Notes: generated by a model from the letters alone, not told the origin. A DNA stretch of 64,000 bases from Chondromyces crocatus (GCF_001189295.1 NZ_CP012159.1:2122001-2186000), one strand, 5' to 3'; positions 28,000 to 37,490 are shown, numbered from the stretch's first letter. Translations and numbers: made by a program.

Positions 28000-28032
28000 C
28001 ACGGTCCCGCGGGGCGGCCAAAACGCCCCGCC

Positions 28033-28806
28033 ATGACGACTGCCAGCGCTCCCCGTTCCCGCAAGCGGCTCGCCTTGACGCTGCTCGGGATCACCCTCGT
28101 GGGAGGCGGCGTCGCGGGGGCCTCGTACAAGGGCTACGCCGACGAGCACCTCCACCCCAGGCCGCGCATCCCCGGCTGCATCGCGAAGGCCCGCAACTCC
28201 ATGCGCGAGGCGCGCGTCGCCTCCGGTACGGAGCCGTGGGAGGGGCCGGACGGCCAGACGATCTACCTCTCCGAGGGCGAGTACCGGGCCGCGACCTGCG
28301 CGGGGACGATCAGCAAAGACTTCGGCCGTCGGGTGGCGGCGGCGGCGAACACCATCGAGCTCTTGCCGCGCATCGAGGCGTTCGCCGATCTGGTGCGGAA
28401 CCCGCAATCCAAGCAGGAAGCCGCAGCCGCATACCCGCTCGCCGGGTTCGCGCTCAGCGGGATGCCGCATGACGTCCCGCAGGTCCAGGCGACCAAGAAA
28501 GAGATCGAGGCGCTCCACGCTTGCCGCTTCGACACGCGCCTGACGTGTCCCACGCGGCCCCCGAAGCCCCTCCTCGTCTGGATCGGTGGTGTCCCGGCGG
28601 CTGCCTCGGCCGTGGGTCTCCTGGGGCTCGGCCTGGTGACGGGCGTGGGGGCGATCGTCCGCAGGGGGCGGCGCAAGAAGACCCAGGCTGCCACGACCAC
28701 GGCCGTCCCAGCCAAGGCGCCCGCCGACCCGCCGAACGACGAAGGTGACGAGGAAGAAGACGACGCTCCGAGCGGCAAAAAGTCGACGCCCCCGCGGCGC
28801 GCCTGA
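28033..28806 (+). CDS. Membrane protein of unknown function, 257 aa
   Basis: Starts 33 bp after the STAND-like gene, probably co-transcribed. One N-terminal helix (LALTLLGITLVGGGVAGASY), an exported middle part with several cysteines (PGCIAKAR, AATCAGT, HACRFDTRLTCPT), and a second helix near 180-205 (LLVWIGGVPAAASAVGLLGLGLVTGVGAIV). A cytoplasmic tail rich in Lys, then Asp/Glu, ends in KKSTPPRRA. The cysteines in the periplasmic loop may form disulfides. No family recognised. It converges with the TonB-like gene, leaving only 4 bp between them. Confidence 0.7.
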   Translation: MTTASAPRSRKRLALTLLGITLVGGGVAGASYKGYADEHLHPRPRIPGCIAKARNSMREARVASGTEPWEGPDGQTIYLSEGEYRAATCAGTISKDFGRRVAAAANTIELLPRIEAFADLVRNPQSKQEAAAAYPLAGFALSGMPHDVPQVQATKKEIEALHACRFDTRLTCPTRPPKPLLVWIGGVPAAASAVGLLGLGLVTGVGAIVRRGRRKKTQAATTTAVPAKAPADPPNDEGDEEEDDAPSGKKSTPPRRA

Positions 28807-28810
28807 AGCG

Positions 28811-29845
28811 CTACTCCACCGCGACGACCTTGAAGCTCGACGTGATCACCCGCTGCGCGTGCGCGCCCACGTCGGACACGTCGAACCCGAAGCCGGCTCC
28901 TTGCAGGTTCACGCCGCCCTCGGAGCCGCTCGGCATCTTCACGCTGGAGACGATGCTCACGTAGACCAGCGCTCCCTTGGAGAACGCGGAGGGCATCGCC
29001 AGCGTCTTGCCGGAGAGCTGACTCTTCGCGGCCATGGCCACGCGCGACCAGATGTCCGGCGTCCCTGCCGTCGACGAGACGAGACGTGCGCCCAGCACCT
29101 GGCCCGACCCGCTGATCCGGACCTCGAACGTCGCCCGCGCCTTCGAGGGCGTATCCGCCGCGCGTGCTGCGGCCACCACGGCCGACGCCACCGTTCCGGC
29201 GGCGGGAAGATCCAACCCGAGCGCCTTGTCCTTCGTGCGCATCGCGTCCCGCAGGAGCTGCCCGGCCTTGTCGCTGGGTGTGTCGGGTCTCCCCGGCGCC
29301 ACCGTCGGCGCGGGAGGCGGCGGACCGCGATCGGGCAGCACGCCAGGGAGCGACCAGACCGGCGAGCCGCCGAGACCGGGCACGCCCGCGTTGGGCTCCG
29401 GGGGCGGAGGCCCACCATACTCATCGGGCCCGGTCGGTGCGGGCGTCGGCGTCGGCGGCTGCGGCTCGACGGGGCCTTCGCCTGGCACCTCGGGCGGCCC
29501 CTCGGGCCTCGCCGACGGCACCTCGCTCGGCGTCACGGCGCCTGGGACGCTCTCGGTCGGGACGCGCCGCCGGTTCGGATCGCGCTCTTCCTCCTGGGGC
29601 GTGGGCGTCTCGGGCTGGACCTCCGGGACGGTCCGCGGCACGCGCTGGCGCAGCACCTCGGCGTCCAGCTCCACCACGATCTCCTCGTAGGAGCCGCTCG
29701 ACTTCGCGATCAGCACCCGCTTCGGCTCGGGCGCGAGCCTGGCCATCACCGGGATCGCGACGTGGAGCACGGCCGCGGTGATGAGGAAGGTCGCCTCCCG
29801 GGTGCGCACGGCGCCCACCTTGAGGGCGGCAAGCCGAGGATGCAA
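28811..29845 (-). CDS. TonB/TolA-like protein with Pro-rich spacer
   Basis: Up to 344 aa; the first in-frame start is a TTG at 29845, with GTGs at 29818 and 29809 equally possible. One membrane helix near the N-terminus (ATFLITAAVLHVAIPVMA), then a long Pro/Glu/Gly-rich periplasmic spacer (~70-190), then a compact C-terminal domain (ARATFEVRISGSGQVLGARLVSSTAGTPDIWSRVAMAAKSQL). This C-terminus has the shape of TonB/TolA C-terminal domains that join inner-membrane energy to outer-membrane partners. No ExbB/ExbD gene is adjacent. Moderately sure of the class. Confidence 0.6.
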   Translation of the reverse strand: MHPRLAALKVGAVRTREATFLITAAVLHVAIPVMARLAPEPKRVLIAKSSGSYEEIVVELDAEVLRQRVPRTVPEVQPETPTPQEEERDPNRRRVPTESVPGAVTPSEVPSARPEGPPEVPGEGPVEPQPPTPTPAPTGPDEYGGPPPPEPNAGVPGLGGSPVWSLPGVLPDRGPPPPAPTVAPGRPDTPSDKAGQLLRDAMRTKDKALGLDLPAAGTVASAVVAAARAADTPSKARATFEVRISGSGQVLGARLVSSTAGTPDIWSRVAMAAKSQLSGKTLAMPSAFSKGALVYVSIVSSVKMPSGSEGGVNLQGAGFGFDVSDVGAHAQRVITSSFKVVAVE

Positions 29846-29995
29846 GCGCAGCCTTCAGCCGAAGCGTGCTGAACAGCGCTGGTCCGCCGCGCCCGGGAGG
29901 GCCCGCAGGGCCGGCATGTCCCGACGCTCAAATGCTCGCAGACCCGCTCGGCGCCCTCCCTCCCCGGCGCCATTCAGCCTGCGGAGGTTGAACTC

Positions 29996-30658
29996 ATGGC
30001 CACGATGAACCCGTCGCGTATGCAACCCTTCCAGAAGGGGAGCAATGCCGCGACCGCCAGCATGCCCACCGCAGGGAGCGCCGGCCCGAACGGGCGGCAA
30101 CAGGAGGCCCAGCCCATCCTGCGACAGCGCAGCGAAGAGACCCAGCCCTACGGGACGCTGACGCGCGTCCCCATCGGGCTCGACGACGACGTGCGCCTCG
30201 CGAGCGTCGAGGCCCTCAACCAGATCCTCGCCAACACCATGGTGCTGCGCGACCTGTACAAGAAGCACCACTGGCAGGTATCGGGCCCCACCTTCATCGC
30301 GCTGCACGAGCTGTTCGACAAGCACTTCGAGCAGCAGGTGGAGCTGGTCGACGATCTCGCCGAGCGCGTGCAGATCCTGGGCGGCATCTCCGTCGCCATG
30401 CCGCACGACGTGGCGGAGCGCTCGACGCTGGAGCGCCCGCCGAGCGGACGTGAAGAGGTCCCGGTCCAGATCTCGCGCATGCTCGAAGCCCACGAGCAGA
30501 TCCTCGTGCAGGCCCGTCAGCAGGCCCGCGCTGCTGCCGACCGAGGCGACGACGGGACGAACGACCTGCTCGTCAGCCAGGTGGTGCGCACCAACGAGAT
30601 GCAGGCCTGGTTCCTGTCGCAGCACCTCGTGGACACGCCCCTCGTCCGCGCGAAGTGA
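29996..30658 (+). CDS. dps: Dps-family ferritin-like protein
   Basis: 220 aa; ATG at 29996 with GGAGG eight bases upstream. Dps proteins form 12-mers that oxidise and store iron and protect DNA from peroxide. The diagnostic ferroxidase region is KKHHWQVSGPTFIALHELFDKHFEQQ (about 89-114) followed by VDDLAERVQILGG, giving the His, His, Asp, Glu ligands. The N-terminus is ~55 residues longer than usual and Ser/Gln/Pro-rich, which in other Dps proteins can bind DNA. A short GC hairpin follows the stop. Single gene between convergent or divergent neighbours. Confidence 0.92.
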   Translation: MATMNPSRMQPFQKGSNAATASMPTAGSAGPNGRQQEAQPILRQRSEETQPYGTLTRVPIGLDDDVRLASVEALNQILANTMVLRDLYKKHHWQVSGPTFIALHELFDKHFEQQVELVDDLAERVQILGGISVAMPHDVAERSTLERPPSGREEVPVQISRMLEAHEQILVQARQQARAAADRGDDGTNDLLVSQVVRTNEMQAWFLSQHLVDTPLVRAK

Positions 30659-30659
30659 C

Positions 30660-30684
30660 GGCACCCTCGACGACAGGAGGTGCC
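30660..30684 (+). terminator. Possible hairpin terminator after dps
   Basis: GGCACC (30660-30665) pairs with GGTGCC (30679-30684) across a 13-nt loop, two bases after the dps stop. No T-run follows, so it may be a weak or factor-assisted terminator. Confidence 0.3.
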
Positions 30685-30840
30685 AGGCGCTCGGATACCC
30701 GAGGTCGGGATGCCAGCGAGGTGTGGAGGGGAGAGAGAGGGGAGCCGGGAGAAGCTGGCCTCGTCAGGCGTGTGACGGCGCGGCGTCTCCGGGCGTGAAG
30801 CGGAGCGAGCACCGTGGCGCTCACCCCGCTTCGGGATGAC

Positions 30841-33800
30841 TCAGCGTCGCGTCCGGCGCCGTCGAACCACGGCTGCCGCGACGCCCGCCACGAGCAGACC
30901 CCACGTCGCCTGCTCCTCGCTGCTCACAGGCACCGAGCAAGAGCAGCCGCCGCCTTGCACGAACACATCGTTCGTGGGGGCCTCCCCGCCAGCACCCGTA
31001 CCCGAGCCACCGACGCCGGGTTCACCGGCGCCGGTTCCACCGCCGCCCGTACCGCCAGCTCCGCCGGTTCCGGACGGTCCGCACTGCCCGATGGTCTCGT
31101 CGGTGGACGAGCACACCTGCTCCTCGGGGCACCCGTTGCCGCCTTCACCGCGGCAGCCGGTCACGCAGACTCCGGAGGCTGCGTTGCAGACGCGCCCGCT
31201 GTTCGTCCCACCGCAGTCGACGTCGACCGTGCAGGGGATCGGATCGTCGGAGGGATCGTTGGGATCCGTCTCTCCGGGGTCGATGCGGCCGTTGTGGTTC
31301 GCGTCCTCGTCCCCGTCGCTCACCCCGCCCTTGTCGGTGTCGGGATCCAGCGGGCTCGTCGTCGTGGCGCCGCCGTCGGCGTCCGCGATGCAGGTCATCG
31401 CCGAGATGTCGGTCGCGGGGTTGCTGCAGTCCCGACCCATCTCGGTTCCGTCGAACAGCCCGTCGCCGTCGCTGTCGGGATCGAGCACGTTGATCAGCCC
31501 GTCGCCATCGGTGTCGTCGCTCGGGTTCGGCTCTTCGCCGTCCGGCACTCCATCGTCGTCGCTGTCGGCATCGTTCGGATCCGAGCCGAGGGAGATCTCC
31601 AGCCCATCGCTCAGGCCGTCGCCGTCGGTGTCGACCACGTTCACGTCGTCGGCGCCGTTGCCCTCGGTGGGATCGGTCTCACCAGGGTCGACCACGCCGT
31701 TGCGGTTGAAGTCCTCGGAGCCGTCGCTCATGCCTCCGCCGTCGGTGTCCCGGTTGAGCGGCGAGGTCGTGGTGGCGCCCATGTCGCCGTCCGCGATGCA
31801 GCGGCCGGCTGCGGGATCGGTGTCGGGCAAGCTGCAATCGAGGCCCATCTCGGTCCCGTCGAACAGCGCGTCGTTGTCGCTGTCCGGGTCGAGGGCGTTG
31901 ATCAGCCCGTCGCCATCCGTGTCGTCGGCAGGGTTTGCTTCCTGCCCATCGGGCACGCCGTCGTCGTCGCTGTCGGCGTCGTTCGGATCCGTGCCGATGG
32001 CCAGCTCCTGCCCGTCGCTCAGGCCGTCGCCGTCGCTGTCGACCACGCTCGCGTCGTCGGCACCATTCCCGGCGGTCGGGTCGGTCTCGCCGGGATCGAC
32101 GCGGCCGTTGCGGTTGAAGTCCTCGGCGCCGTCCCTCACGCCACCGCCGTCCGTGTCCGGGTTCAGCGGATCGGTCGTGGTCGCGCCCATGTCGGCGTCG
32201 GGGATGCAGTGCTTCTTCGTCAGATCGGTGCCGGGCGAGCTGCAGTCGAGGCCCATCTCGGTCCCGTCGTAGAGCCCGTCGTTGTCGCTGTCCGGATCGA
32301 GGGCGTTGATCAGCCCGTCACCGTCGGTGTCCAGACCGGGATCGATCTCCATCCCGTCGGGCACGCCGTCGTCGTCGCTGTCGGCATCGAAGGGATCGGT
32401 GCCGATGGCCAGCTCTTCGTCATCGCCGAGGCCATCGCCATCGCTGTCGATGAGCACGCCAGTCGGAGGCGCCCCTGGCCCGTTGCCGTTGCCGTCGGTC
32501 GGGTAGTCTTGAGGCGTCCCTCCACCAGGGCCCGTGGCGGAGACGATGGCCTGGTTGGCGATCGTCCCGCTCGCGTTGCTGTCGACGGTCACCCGGAAGC
32601 GCACCGTCGTCTCCGCGTTGATGGCGAGCGTCCCGCCGCTGGTCGCATTCCCGCCGTTTCCGAGCCGGAACGTGATCGTGCCGTTCGCATACTCGGCCTG
32701 ATCGTCGCCGGCCTGGTCCGTCTTGCCGCCCATGTTCGGCCCGTCGGAGATCTCCAGCGAGCCGGCCTGGTAGGTGAGCCCTGCGGGCAGCACGTCGGTG
32801 AGCGTGACGTTGTGGGCCACGTCGTCGCCGGTGTTGGTGACGACGATGATGTACTCCAGCACGTCACCCGGCGCGACGCCGCCGCCGTTCAGGTCATCGA
32901 CCGACTTGGTCGACGTCGACAGATCAGGCAGCAGCGTCGTGACCGAGGTGATCAGCCCACCCAGCAGGTAGCTGTCCACCCCTTCGAGATCGGCGGTCAC
33001 CTCGGCCTCGGTCTGGCCCGGGGTGAGGAGCATGCTCGGCACCTCCACCACGTCGAGGTCGATGCCGCTCATGCTCTGCGCGGTGCCCGTGAGCTGCGGC
33101 AGGTCGCCCGTCGTGGAGACCGCGGTGCCCAGGTACGAGCGCGTGCTGTTGAAGAAATTGTTGGGCGGGTTCAGCGCGTCGCTCAGGGGGGTTCCATCCC
33201 AGAGCAAGGCGTCGCCCGTCGTGCTGTCGCCGTCATAGCCGACGACGCCGAGCTTCGCCTGGATGCCGGCGTTGGGCACCACGAACCCGCTGAGCGTGAG
33301 CTGCTGCGGCGCATCGAAGACGAAGTCCAGCCCGTCGAAGAGCGCCAGGTTGCGCATGGGCTGGCCTTCGAGTTTGTAGAACACCGCCATCCACCAGCCC
33401 GCGTACGCGAACGTCTGGTTGATGTTCGCGAGGGGGATCGCGTCGACGTCGGAGACCCGGTAACGCCCGGAGCCCTGGGTCTGCACGATGGTCGTGATGT
33501 CGGCATACGCCTGGTAGTGGAGGATGCCCGCGTTCGCCGTACCGGAGAGCATCCCGGTGATGTTCTCCGGGGCGCCTCCGTTGGGCTCCAGGACCACGTT
33601 GAGGTCAGGGGTGTTCTGGCTCGCGCCCCAGTAGAGGTACGCATGCGTCACCTCGGCCCCTGCAGGCAACGTCAGCACCGCCGTGCTCCGCGCCTGGAGC
33701 GGGGTGATGGAGGTGTTCGCCGTGGCCTGGCCAGCCGCGGGGAGGTCCGCACGCCAGTACACGTCGGGCGCGCTGTCCGTGGTGTTGGTGCCGCAAGCGC

Positions 33801-34005
33801 CCACGATGTCAACAGGCTGCCCCCCCACCGACACCAGCGTGTTCGCGGGGTTCGCGCAGTCGTGGGCGAGCGTGTTCCCGATCAGGACGAAGTCGCCTCG
33901 CTGGGACACCTGCGCCCGCAGTGTGGGATCGGCGAGGGCCGTCCCCTGGCTCACCCCCAGCAGGGCGACGCCGATGAGCCCTGTGATGGCACGTCGCTGT
34001 CTCAT
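30841..34005 (-). CDS. Secreted surface protein with DUF11-like and thrombospondin type-3 repeats, MYXO-CTERM
   Basis: 1054 aa from ATG 34005, five bases after GGAGG. Signal peptide MRQRRAITGLIGVALLGVSQGTALA. The N-terminal ~380 residues are beta-rich; at ~385-490 is a DUF11-like adhesin domain (DVLEYIIVVTNTGDDVAHNVTLTDVLPAGLTY). From ~530 to ~870 three long units recur, each with Ca-binding DSDGDGLSDG, DSDDDGVPDG and DTDGDGLINALDPDSDND, then a Cys pair. The C-terminus is Gly-rich with GGGCSCS, a helix and RRRRTRR (MYXO-CTERM-like). It starts 13 bp after the OmpA-TSP3 gene on the same strand, so the pair is likely an operon. Probably a calcium-stabilised surface protein. Confidence 0.88.
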   Translation of the reverse strand: MRQRRAITGLIGVALLGVSQGTALADPTLRAQVSQRGDFVLIGNTLAHDCANPANTLVSVGGQPVDIVGACGTNTTDSAPDVYWRADLPAAGQATANTSITPLQARSTAVLTLPAGAEVTHAYLYWGASQNTPDLNVVLEPNGGAPENITGMLSGTANAGILHYQAYADITTIVQTQGSGRYRVSDVDAIPLANINQTFAYAGWWMAVFYKLEGQPMRNLALFDGLDFVFDAPQQLTLSGFVVPNAGIQAKLGVVGYDGDSTTGDALLWDGTPLSDALNPPNNFFNSTRSYLGTAVSTTGDLPQLTGTAQSMSGIDLDVVEVPSMLLTPGQTEAEVTADLEGVDSYLLGGLITSVTTLLPDLSTSTKSVDDLNGGGVAPGDVLEYIIVVTNTGDDVAHNVTLTDVLPAGLTYQAGSLEISDGPNMGGKTDQAGDDQAEYANGTITFRLGNGGNATSGGTLAINAETTVRFRVTVDSNASGTIANQAIVSATGPGGGTPQDYPTDGNGNGPGAPPTGVLIDSDGDGLGDDEELAIGTDPFDADSDDDGVPDGMEIDPGLDTDGDGLINALDPDSDNDGLYDGTEMGLDCSSPGTDLTKKHCIPDADMGATTTDPLNPDTDGGGVRDGAEDFNRNGRVDPGETDPTAGNGADDASVVDSDGDGLSDGQELAIGTDPNDADSDDDGVPDGQEANPADDTDGDGLINALDPDSDNDALFDGTEMGLDCSLPDTDPAAGRCIADGDMGATTTSPLNRDTDGGGMSDGSEDFNRNGVVDPGETDPTEGNGADDVNVVDTDGDGLSDGLEISLGSDPNDADSDDDGVPDGEEPNPSDDTDGDGLINVLDPDSDGDGLFDGTEMGRDCSNPATDISAMTCIADADGGATTTSPLDPDTDKGGVSDGDEDANHNGRIDPGETDPNDPSDDPIPCTVDVDCGGTNSGRVCNAASGVCVTGCRGEGGNGCPEEQVCSSTDETIGQCGPSGTGGAGGTGGGGTGAGEPGVGGSGTGAGGEAPTNDVFVQGGGCSCSVPVSSEEQATWGLLVAGVAAAVVRRRRTRR

Positions 34006-34018
34006 TCTTTCCTCCAAG

Positions 34019-35923
34019 TTATCGGTTCTGCGGCTGCGCCGGCTGAGGTTGCGATGACGGTGACCCTGGGGACGTCGCAGGCTGCGCGTCGGTTTGATCC
34101 GGATCGGCAGGCTCCTTGCTCTGCTTCTCCGTGATCTGGAACTGCACGCGGCGGTTCTTCTGCCGTCCGGCCTCCGTCTTGTTGTCTGCGATGGGGGTGT
34201 CGGGGCCGTAGCCCTTCGCCGAGAGCCGCGACGCCGCGATCCCGCGCTGCGCCAGCGCCTTCACCACGGAGTCGGCGCGGTCCTGGCTCAGCTTGCGGTT
34301 GTAGGCAGCGGCACCGCGGTTGTCGGTGTGCCCCTGGACCTCGATCTTCAGGATCTCCGGGTGATCGGCGAGCACGCCGGCCACCTCGTCGAGCAGCTCG
34401 TTGCTCACCGCCCGGATCGTCGCCTTCGCGGTGTCGAACTGCACCTGCTGAAGGATGATGATCTCCTTCTCGGTCACGCGCACCGCCGTGGGGCAGCCGT
34501 GCTTCTCCGGGTCTGCGTTCGGCTTGCCCTTCTCCCGCGGGCACGCATCCGAGTCGTCGCGGATCCCGTCGCCGTCCGTATCCGGCGGGCAGCCGTTCGT
34601 CTGCGGATCGTTCGTCGCCACCCCGGGGATGTCGGGGCAGACGTCGACCTTGTCCGGCACCCCATCGCCATCTCGGTCGGGCGGCGGGCAGCCGTTGAGC
34701 TTCGGATCGGGATCGGCCACCCCCGGGATCCCCGGGCAAGCGTCGTCCGGATCCAGGATGCCGTCCTTGTCGAGATCCTTCGGCGGCGGGCAGCCATGCT
34801 TCGCCGGATCCACGTTCGGCACCCCCGGCTCCGTCGGGCAGGCATCCTGCGCGTCGAGGATGCCGTCCTTGTCCGTATCCGGCGGCGGTGGCGGGCAGCC
34901 ATGCTTCGACCTGTCCTCGCTCGCCACGCCCTTCACGTCGGGGCAAGCGTCGTCGACATCGGCGATTCCATCGCCGTCGCGATCCACCACCGGTGGCTTC
35001 ACCTCCGGCGTATACGCCAGCAAGGCCACGCCTCGGAACGAAGGCGTCCCGATCCCGGGCGTGAGCCCCGGGCCGACCCCGAGCCCGGCCTCCATCGCAC
35101 CGGCGAACCGGTAGCGACCGCCGAGGAGCAGCTCCACGTTCGTCGTGCGGAGCTGCGTGTCGCCGAGCCCCACCCCACCCGCGAGCTCGGCGTTGAGCTG
35201 GAGCCGACGGTCCTCGCTCACCTGGTAGCCCAGACCCGCTCCCCACTGGACCATCGTCCCCGACTCCACGTTCGCGAACGCCGTCGTCGGCCGGAGCTCC
35301 ACCCCGGCCGACGCCGTCCAGATGAACCGATCGACCATGCCACCCACGATGAGCTGCGGCACCCCCCGGACCCCGCCGTCGCCGGCGTACGCCTCACGGC
35401 TCCCCGTCGGCAGCCACACGTAGCCGCCGATCGCGATCTGGAAGGCATCGTGGTAGTCACCGAACAGCGTCCCGCGCGCTCCCAGGCGGAGATCGCCCAG
35501 GCCTGCCCCGTTCGGCGCCGGTAGCGCCGTCCCGTTGACCGAGCCCCCGCTCCCGCCCTGGAACGCGAACGGCATGTTCACGTTGAGGGTGATCCGGTTC
35601 CACAGCGCCATCGAGACGTTCAGGTGCAGGAGGAACTGGTTGCCGACCACCGCGCCCAGGTCCTCGTTGTCCGAGGACCGCAGGACCAGTGGCTCCTGCG
35701 CGTAGTCGCCGAGCAACATCACGTGCGGCGTCATCGGCCCAGCCGCGAACGGCGAGGGCACACCGAACATCCGGTCCCCCGCCGGGGCTGGCTGGAAGCG
35801 GCTCAGCGCGAACCCCTCTGCCGCTGGCTGCGTCTGCGCGAGGGCAGACCCCGCCAGCGCCGAGAGACAGAGGAACACGGCGCTGGCCGTCGTCCTGTGG
35901 GTGATACGAGTGCGGGCGTGCAT
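34019..35923 (-). CDS. OmpA-family protein with TSP3 repeats
   Basis: 634 aa from ATG 35923; signal peptide ends near SALAQ. Residues ~30-295 look like an outer-membrane beta-barrel, followed by several thrombospondin type-3/calcium repeats (DRDGDGIADVDDACPDVKG, DTDKDGILDAQDACP and similar; ~300-480). The C-terminus is an OmpA peptidoglycan-binding domain (~490-605), with VQFDTAKATI and the signature EVQGHTDNRG..YNRKLSQDRADSV. The tail is a Gln/Pro-rich stretch. It should anchor the outer membrane to the cell wall and present a rigid Ca-bound stalk. It precedes the TSP3/MYXO-CTERM gene. Confidence 0.92.
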   Translation of the reverse strand: MHARTRITHRTTASAVFLCLSALAGSALAQTQPAAEGFALSRFQPAPAGDRMFGVPSPFAAGPMTPHVMLLGDYAQEPLVLRSSDNEDLGAVVGNQFLLHLNVSMALWNRITLNVNMPFAFQGGSGGSVNGTALPAPNGAGLGDLRLGARGTLFGDYHDAFQIAIGGYVWLPTGSREAYAGDGGVRGVPQLIVGGMVDRFIWTASAGVELRPTTAFANVESGTMVQWGAGLGYQVSEDRRLQLNAELAGGVGLGDTQLRTTNVELLLGGRYRFAGAMEAGLGVGPGLTPGIGTPSFRGVALLAYTPEVKPPVVDRDGDGIADVDDACPDVKGVASEDRSKHGCPPPPPDTDKDGILDAQDACPTEPGVPNVDPAKHGCPPPKDLDKDGILDPDDACPGIPGVADPDPKLNGCPPPDRDGDGVPDKVDVCPDIPGVATNDPQTNGCPPDTDGDGIRDDSDACPREKGKPNADPEKHGCPTAVRVTEKEIIILQQVQFDTAKATIRAVSNELLDEVAGVLADHPEILKIEVQGHTDNRGAAAYNRKLSQDRADSVVKALAQRGIAASRLSAKGYGPDTPIADNKTEAGRQKNRRVQFQITEKQSKEPADPDQTDAQPATSPGSPSSQPQPAQPQNR

Positions 35924-36099
35924 GAGAAAGCTGAACCTCCCAAGGTCTCCGGAGCGCCGAGAGGGCAAGCTCCTCCCAAGCTCCGGCCCATCGTCGCGAC
36001 GATCCTGCACCACTCCACGGGTCCGCAGCCAGACTGGAAGTGACACAACGTCGCTTTCTTTCCCTCGGCTCGCACCCTGTGGCATCTCCACGGCGATCG

Positions 36100-36825
36100 A
36101 TGCTGCGCTCGTCTCTCCTCGTCAGCGCTGCGCTCACCAGCGCGCTCCTCTGCACCGCAGGGTGCGGACGTGACCTCGAGAAACTCGATCTGCCCTGGGC
36201 ACCAGAGCCTTTTCGCACATCGAGCGAACCGCACGCAGCGATGCCCGAACCCGACTGTGATGTCCTCCCCGGCCTGACCGCGGAGGAGCTCGCAGGTCCA
36301 CCGCACGAACCTCTCGGGCTGACACGGACCAGCCCGCACAATGCTCGCCCCCCGTACACGGCCCTACCCGAAGTCGTCATGCCCGACGACGTCGCCGCGC
36401 GCATGACGCAGCTCGATCTCGCCTACTTCCGCCGCACCGGAAAGCACCTCACCATCACCAGCGGCACCCGCGACGCCACCCGGCAAGCGAAGGCGATGTA
36501 CAAGATGCTCGAGCTCGGCGCCGACGTGCTCCGCCTCTACCGCAACAAGGAGGCCATCCGCGAAATCAAGGCCACCTACGACACCGGCCGCGCCGCCCGA
36601 AAACCCCCCGAAGAGATCATGACCGCGATGCACGACGTCATCCGCCGTCAGATCGACCGCAAGGTGTACCTCTCCGCCCACCTGCGCGCGGGCGCCGTCG
36701 ACATCCGGAACCGAGACATGACCGCCGCCGACAAGAAGGCCTTCCTCGCCATCGTCGCCGAAGCCGGTGGCATCACCGCCCTCGAAGAGACCGCCCCTCC
36801 CCACTTCCACCTCGAAGTCGACTGA
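36100..36825 (+). CDS. Lipoprotein, peptidase M15-like (D,D-carboxypeptidase-like)
   Basis: Start taken at ATG 36100, giving a compact lipoprotein signal peptide (MLRSSLLVSAALTSALLCTAGC, lipobox at residues ~19-22); a GTG at 36040 gives a 20-residue longer form. The mature domain has LTITSGTRDATRQAKAMY, SAHLRAGAVDIRN (SxHxxGxAxD zinc site) and PPHFHLEVD (HxH), the zinc-binding layout of the M15/VanY-type peptidases that trim D-Ala peptidoglycan peptides. 241 aa is a normal size. Divergent from the OmpA gene across ~175 bp. Catalytic activity is inferred from conserved ligands. Confidence 0.72.
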   Translation: MLRSSLLVSAALTSALLCTAGCGRDLEKLDLPWAPEPFRTSSEPHAAMPEPDCDVLPGLTAEELAGPPHEPLGLTRTSPHNARPPYTALPEVVMPDDVAARMTQLDLAYFRRTGKHLTITSGTRDATRQAKAMYKMLELGADVLRLYRNKEAIREIKATYDTGRAARKPPEEIMTAMHDVIRRQIDRKVYLSAHLRAGAVDIRNRDMTAADKKAFLAIVAEAGGITALEETAPPHFHLEVD

Positions 36826-37490
36826 CTCGAAGTCGACGGAAGAGCGCTCCCGACGGTCCCACCACCCCGGGCCCCCTCCCTCGCTGCAGCAAGCTCATGA
36901 TGACCCACCCGATACGTCTCGGCTGAGCATCCCACCCACCCTCGACGCCTCGCCCCCTCGCCTTCGCCCCGCCATCCAGCAGACCCATCGCCCCCAACCC
37001 GGGGCACACCAGGTCTCCGACCTCCCTCGACGGGCATCCCCTCGACCGCCCAGCGCCTCCATCGTCGCCCCCCACGGTCCGCGACCGCCCCGACACTCCG
37101 ACGAGGCCCTTTCCCGAGGGTTGCGACCGCATCGACATTCCGACGAGGCCTCCCCCCGAGGGGTACGCCCCTCGCGACCCCTCCGACCCCTCCCGGTCAA
37201 CCTGCCCGAAGCCCACGTCCCCACCCCACCCCTGAACACCAACCAGGCGCAGGCGAGGGGGCGTTCCGAGGGGTGGGCTCTCCGCGCCCTGTCCGAGCGC
37301 CAGCCTCCAGCCCGCCCCACCGCCCCAGCCTCATCTCCCCCTTCCAGCCCCGCCCCAGCCTCCACCAGGCGCGAGTTCAGCGGAGAGCCCACCCCTCGGA
37401 ACGCCCCCTCGCCTGCGCCCCTCGCCTGTGACTCGTTTCAGCTGCGACGACCCGACCGAATCGCCGCCGAGGTCTGGTACCCCTGAAAAG
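36826..37490. other. Intergenic region with direct repeats and long palindrome
   Basis: No gene was recognised. Two imperfect ~40-bp direct repeats sharing GACATTCCGACGAGGCC-type sequence lie near 37080-37180, and a 40-bp perfect inverted repeat is at 37246-37419. The DNA is pyrimidine-rich on the plus strand. It holds the promoter region of the PAS-STAS gene. Confidence 0.5.
37246..37419. repeat. 40-bp perfect inverted repeat with 94-bp spacer
   Basis: Left arm 37246-37285 (starting GGCGCAGGCGAGGGGGCGTT) is exactly complementary to the right arm 37380-37419 (starting GCGGAGAGCCCACCCCTCGG). The spacer is Pro-codon-like, C-rich DNA without a gene. It could form a long hairpin in RNA or a cruciform in DNA, between the M15-like gene and the PAS-STAS gene. 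No IS-like ORF lies between the arms, so it may be a remnant or non-autonomous element. Confidence 0.9.

Noticed and set aside
31261-32475. Possible CRISPR-like or satellite DNA
   Set aside because: Regular similarity is due to the three protein-coding TSP3 units; there are no constant short repeats with unique spacers.
30814-34134. 1106-codon plus-strand frame over the TSP3 gene
   Set aside because: The minus strand encodes a signal peptide, calcium repeats and sorting tail; the plus frame is the mirror of Asp/Gly-rich codons.
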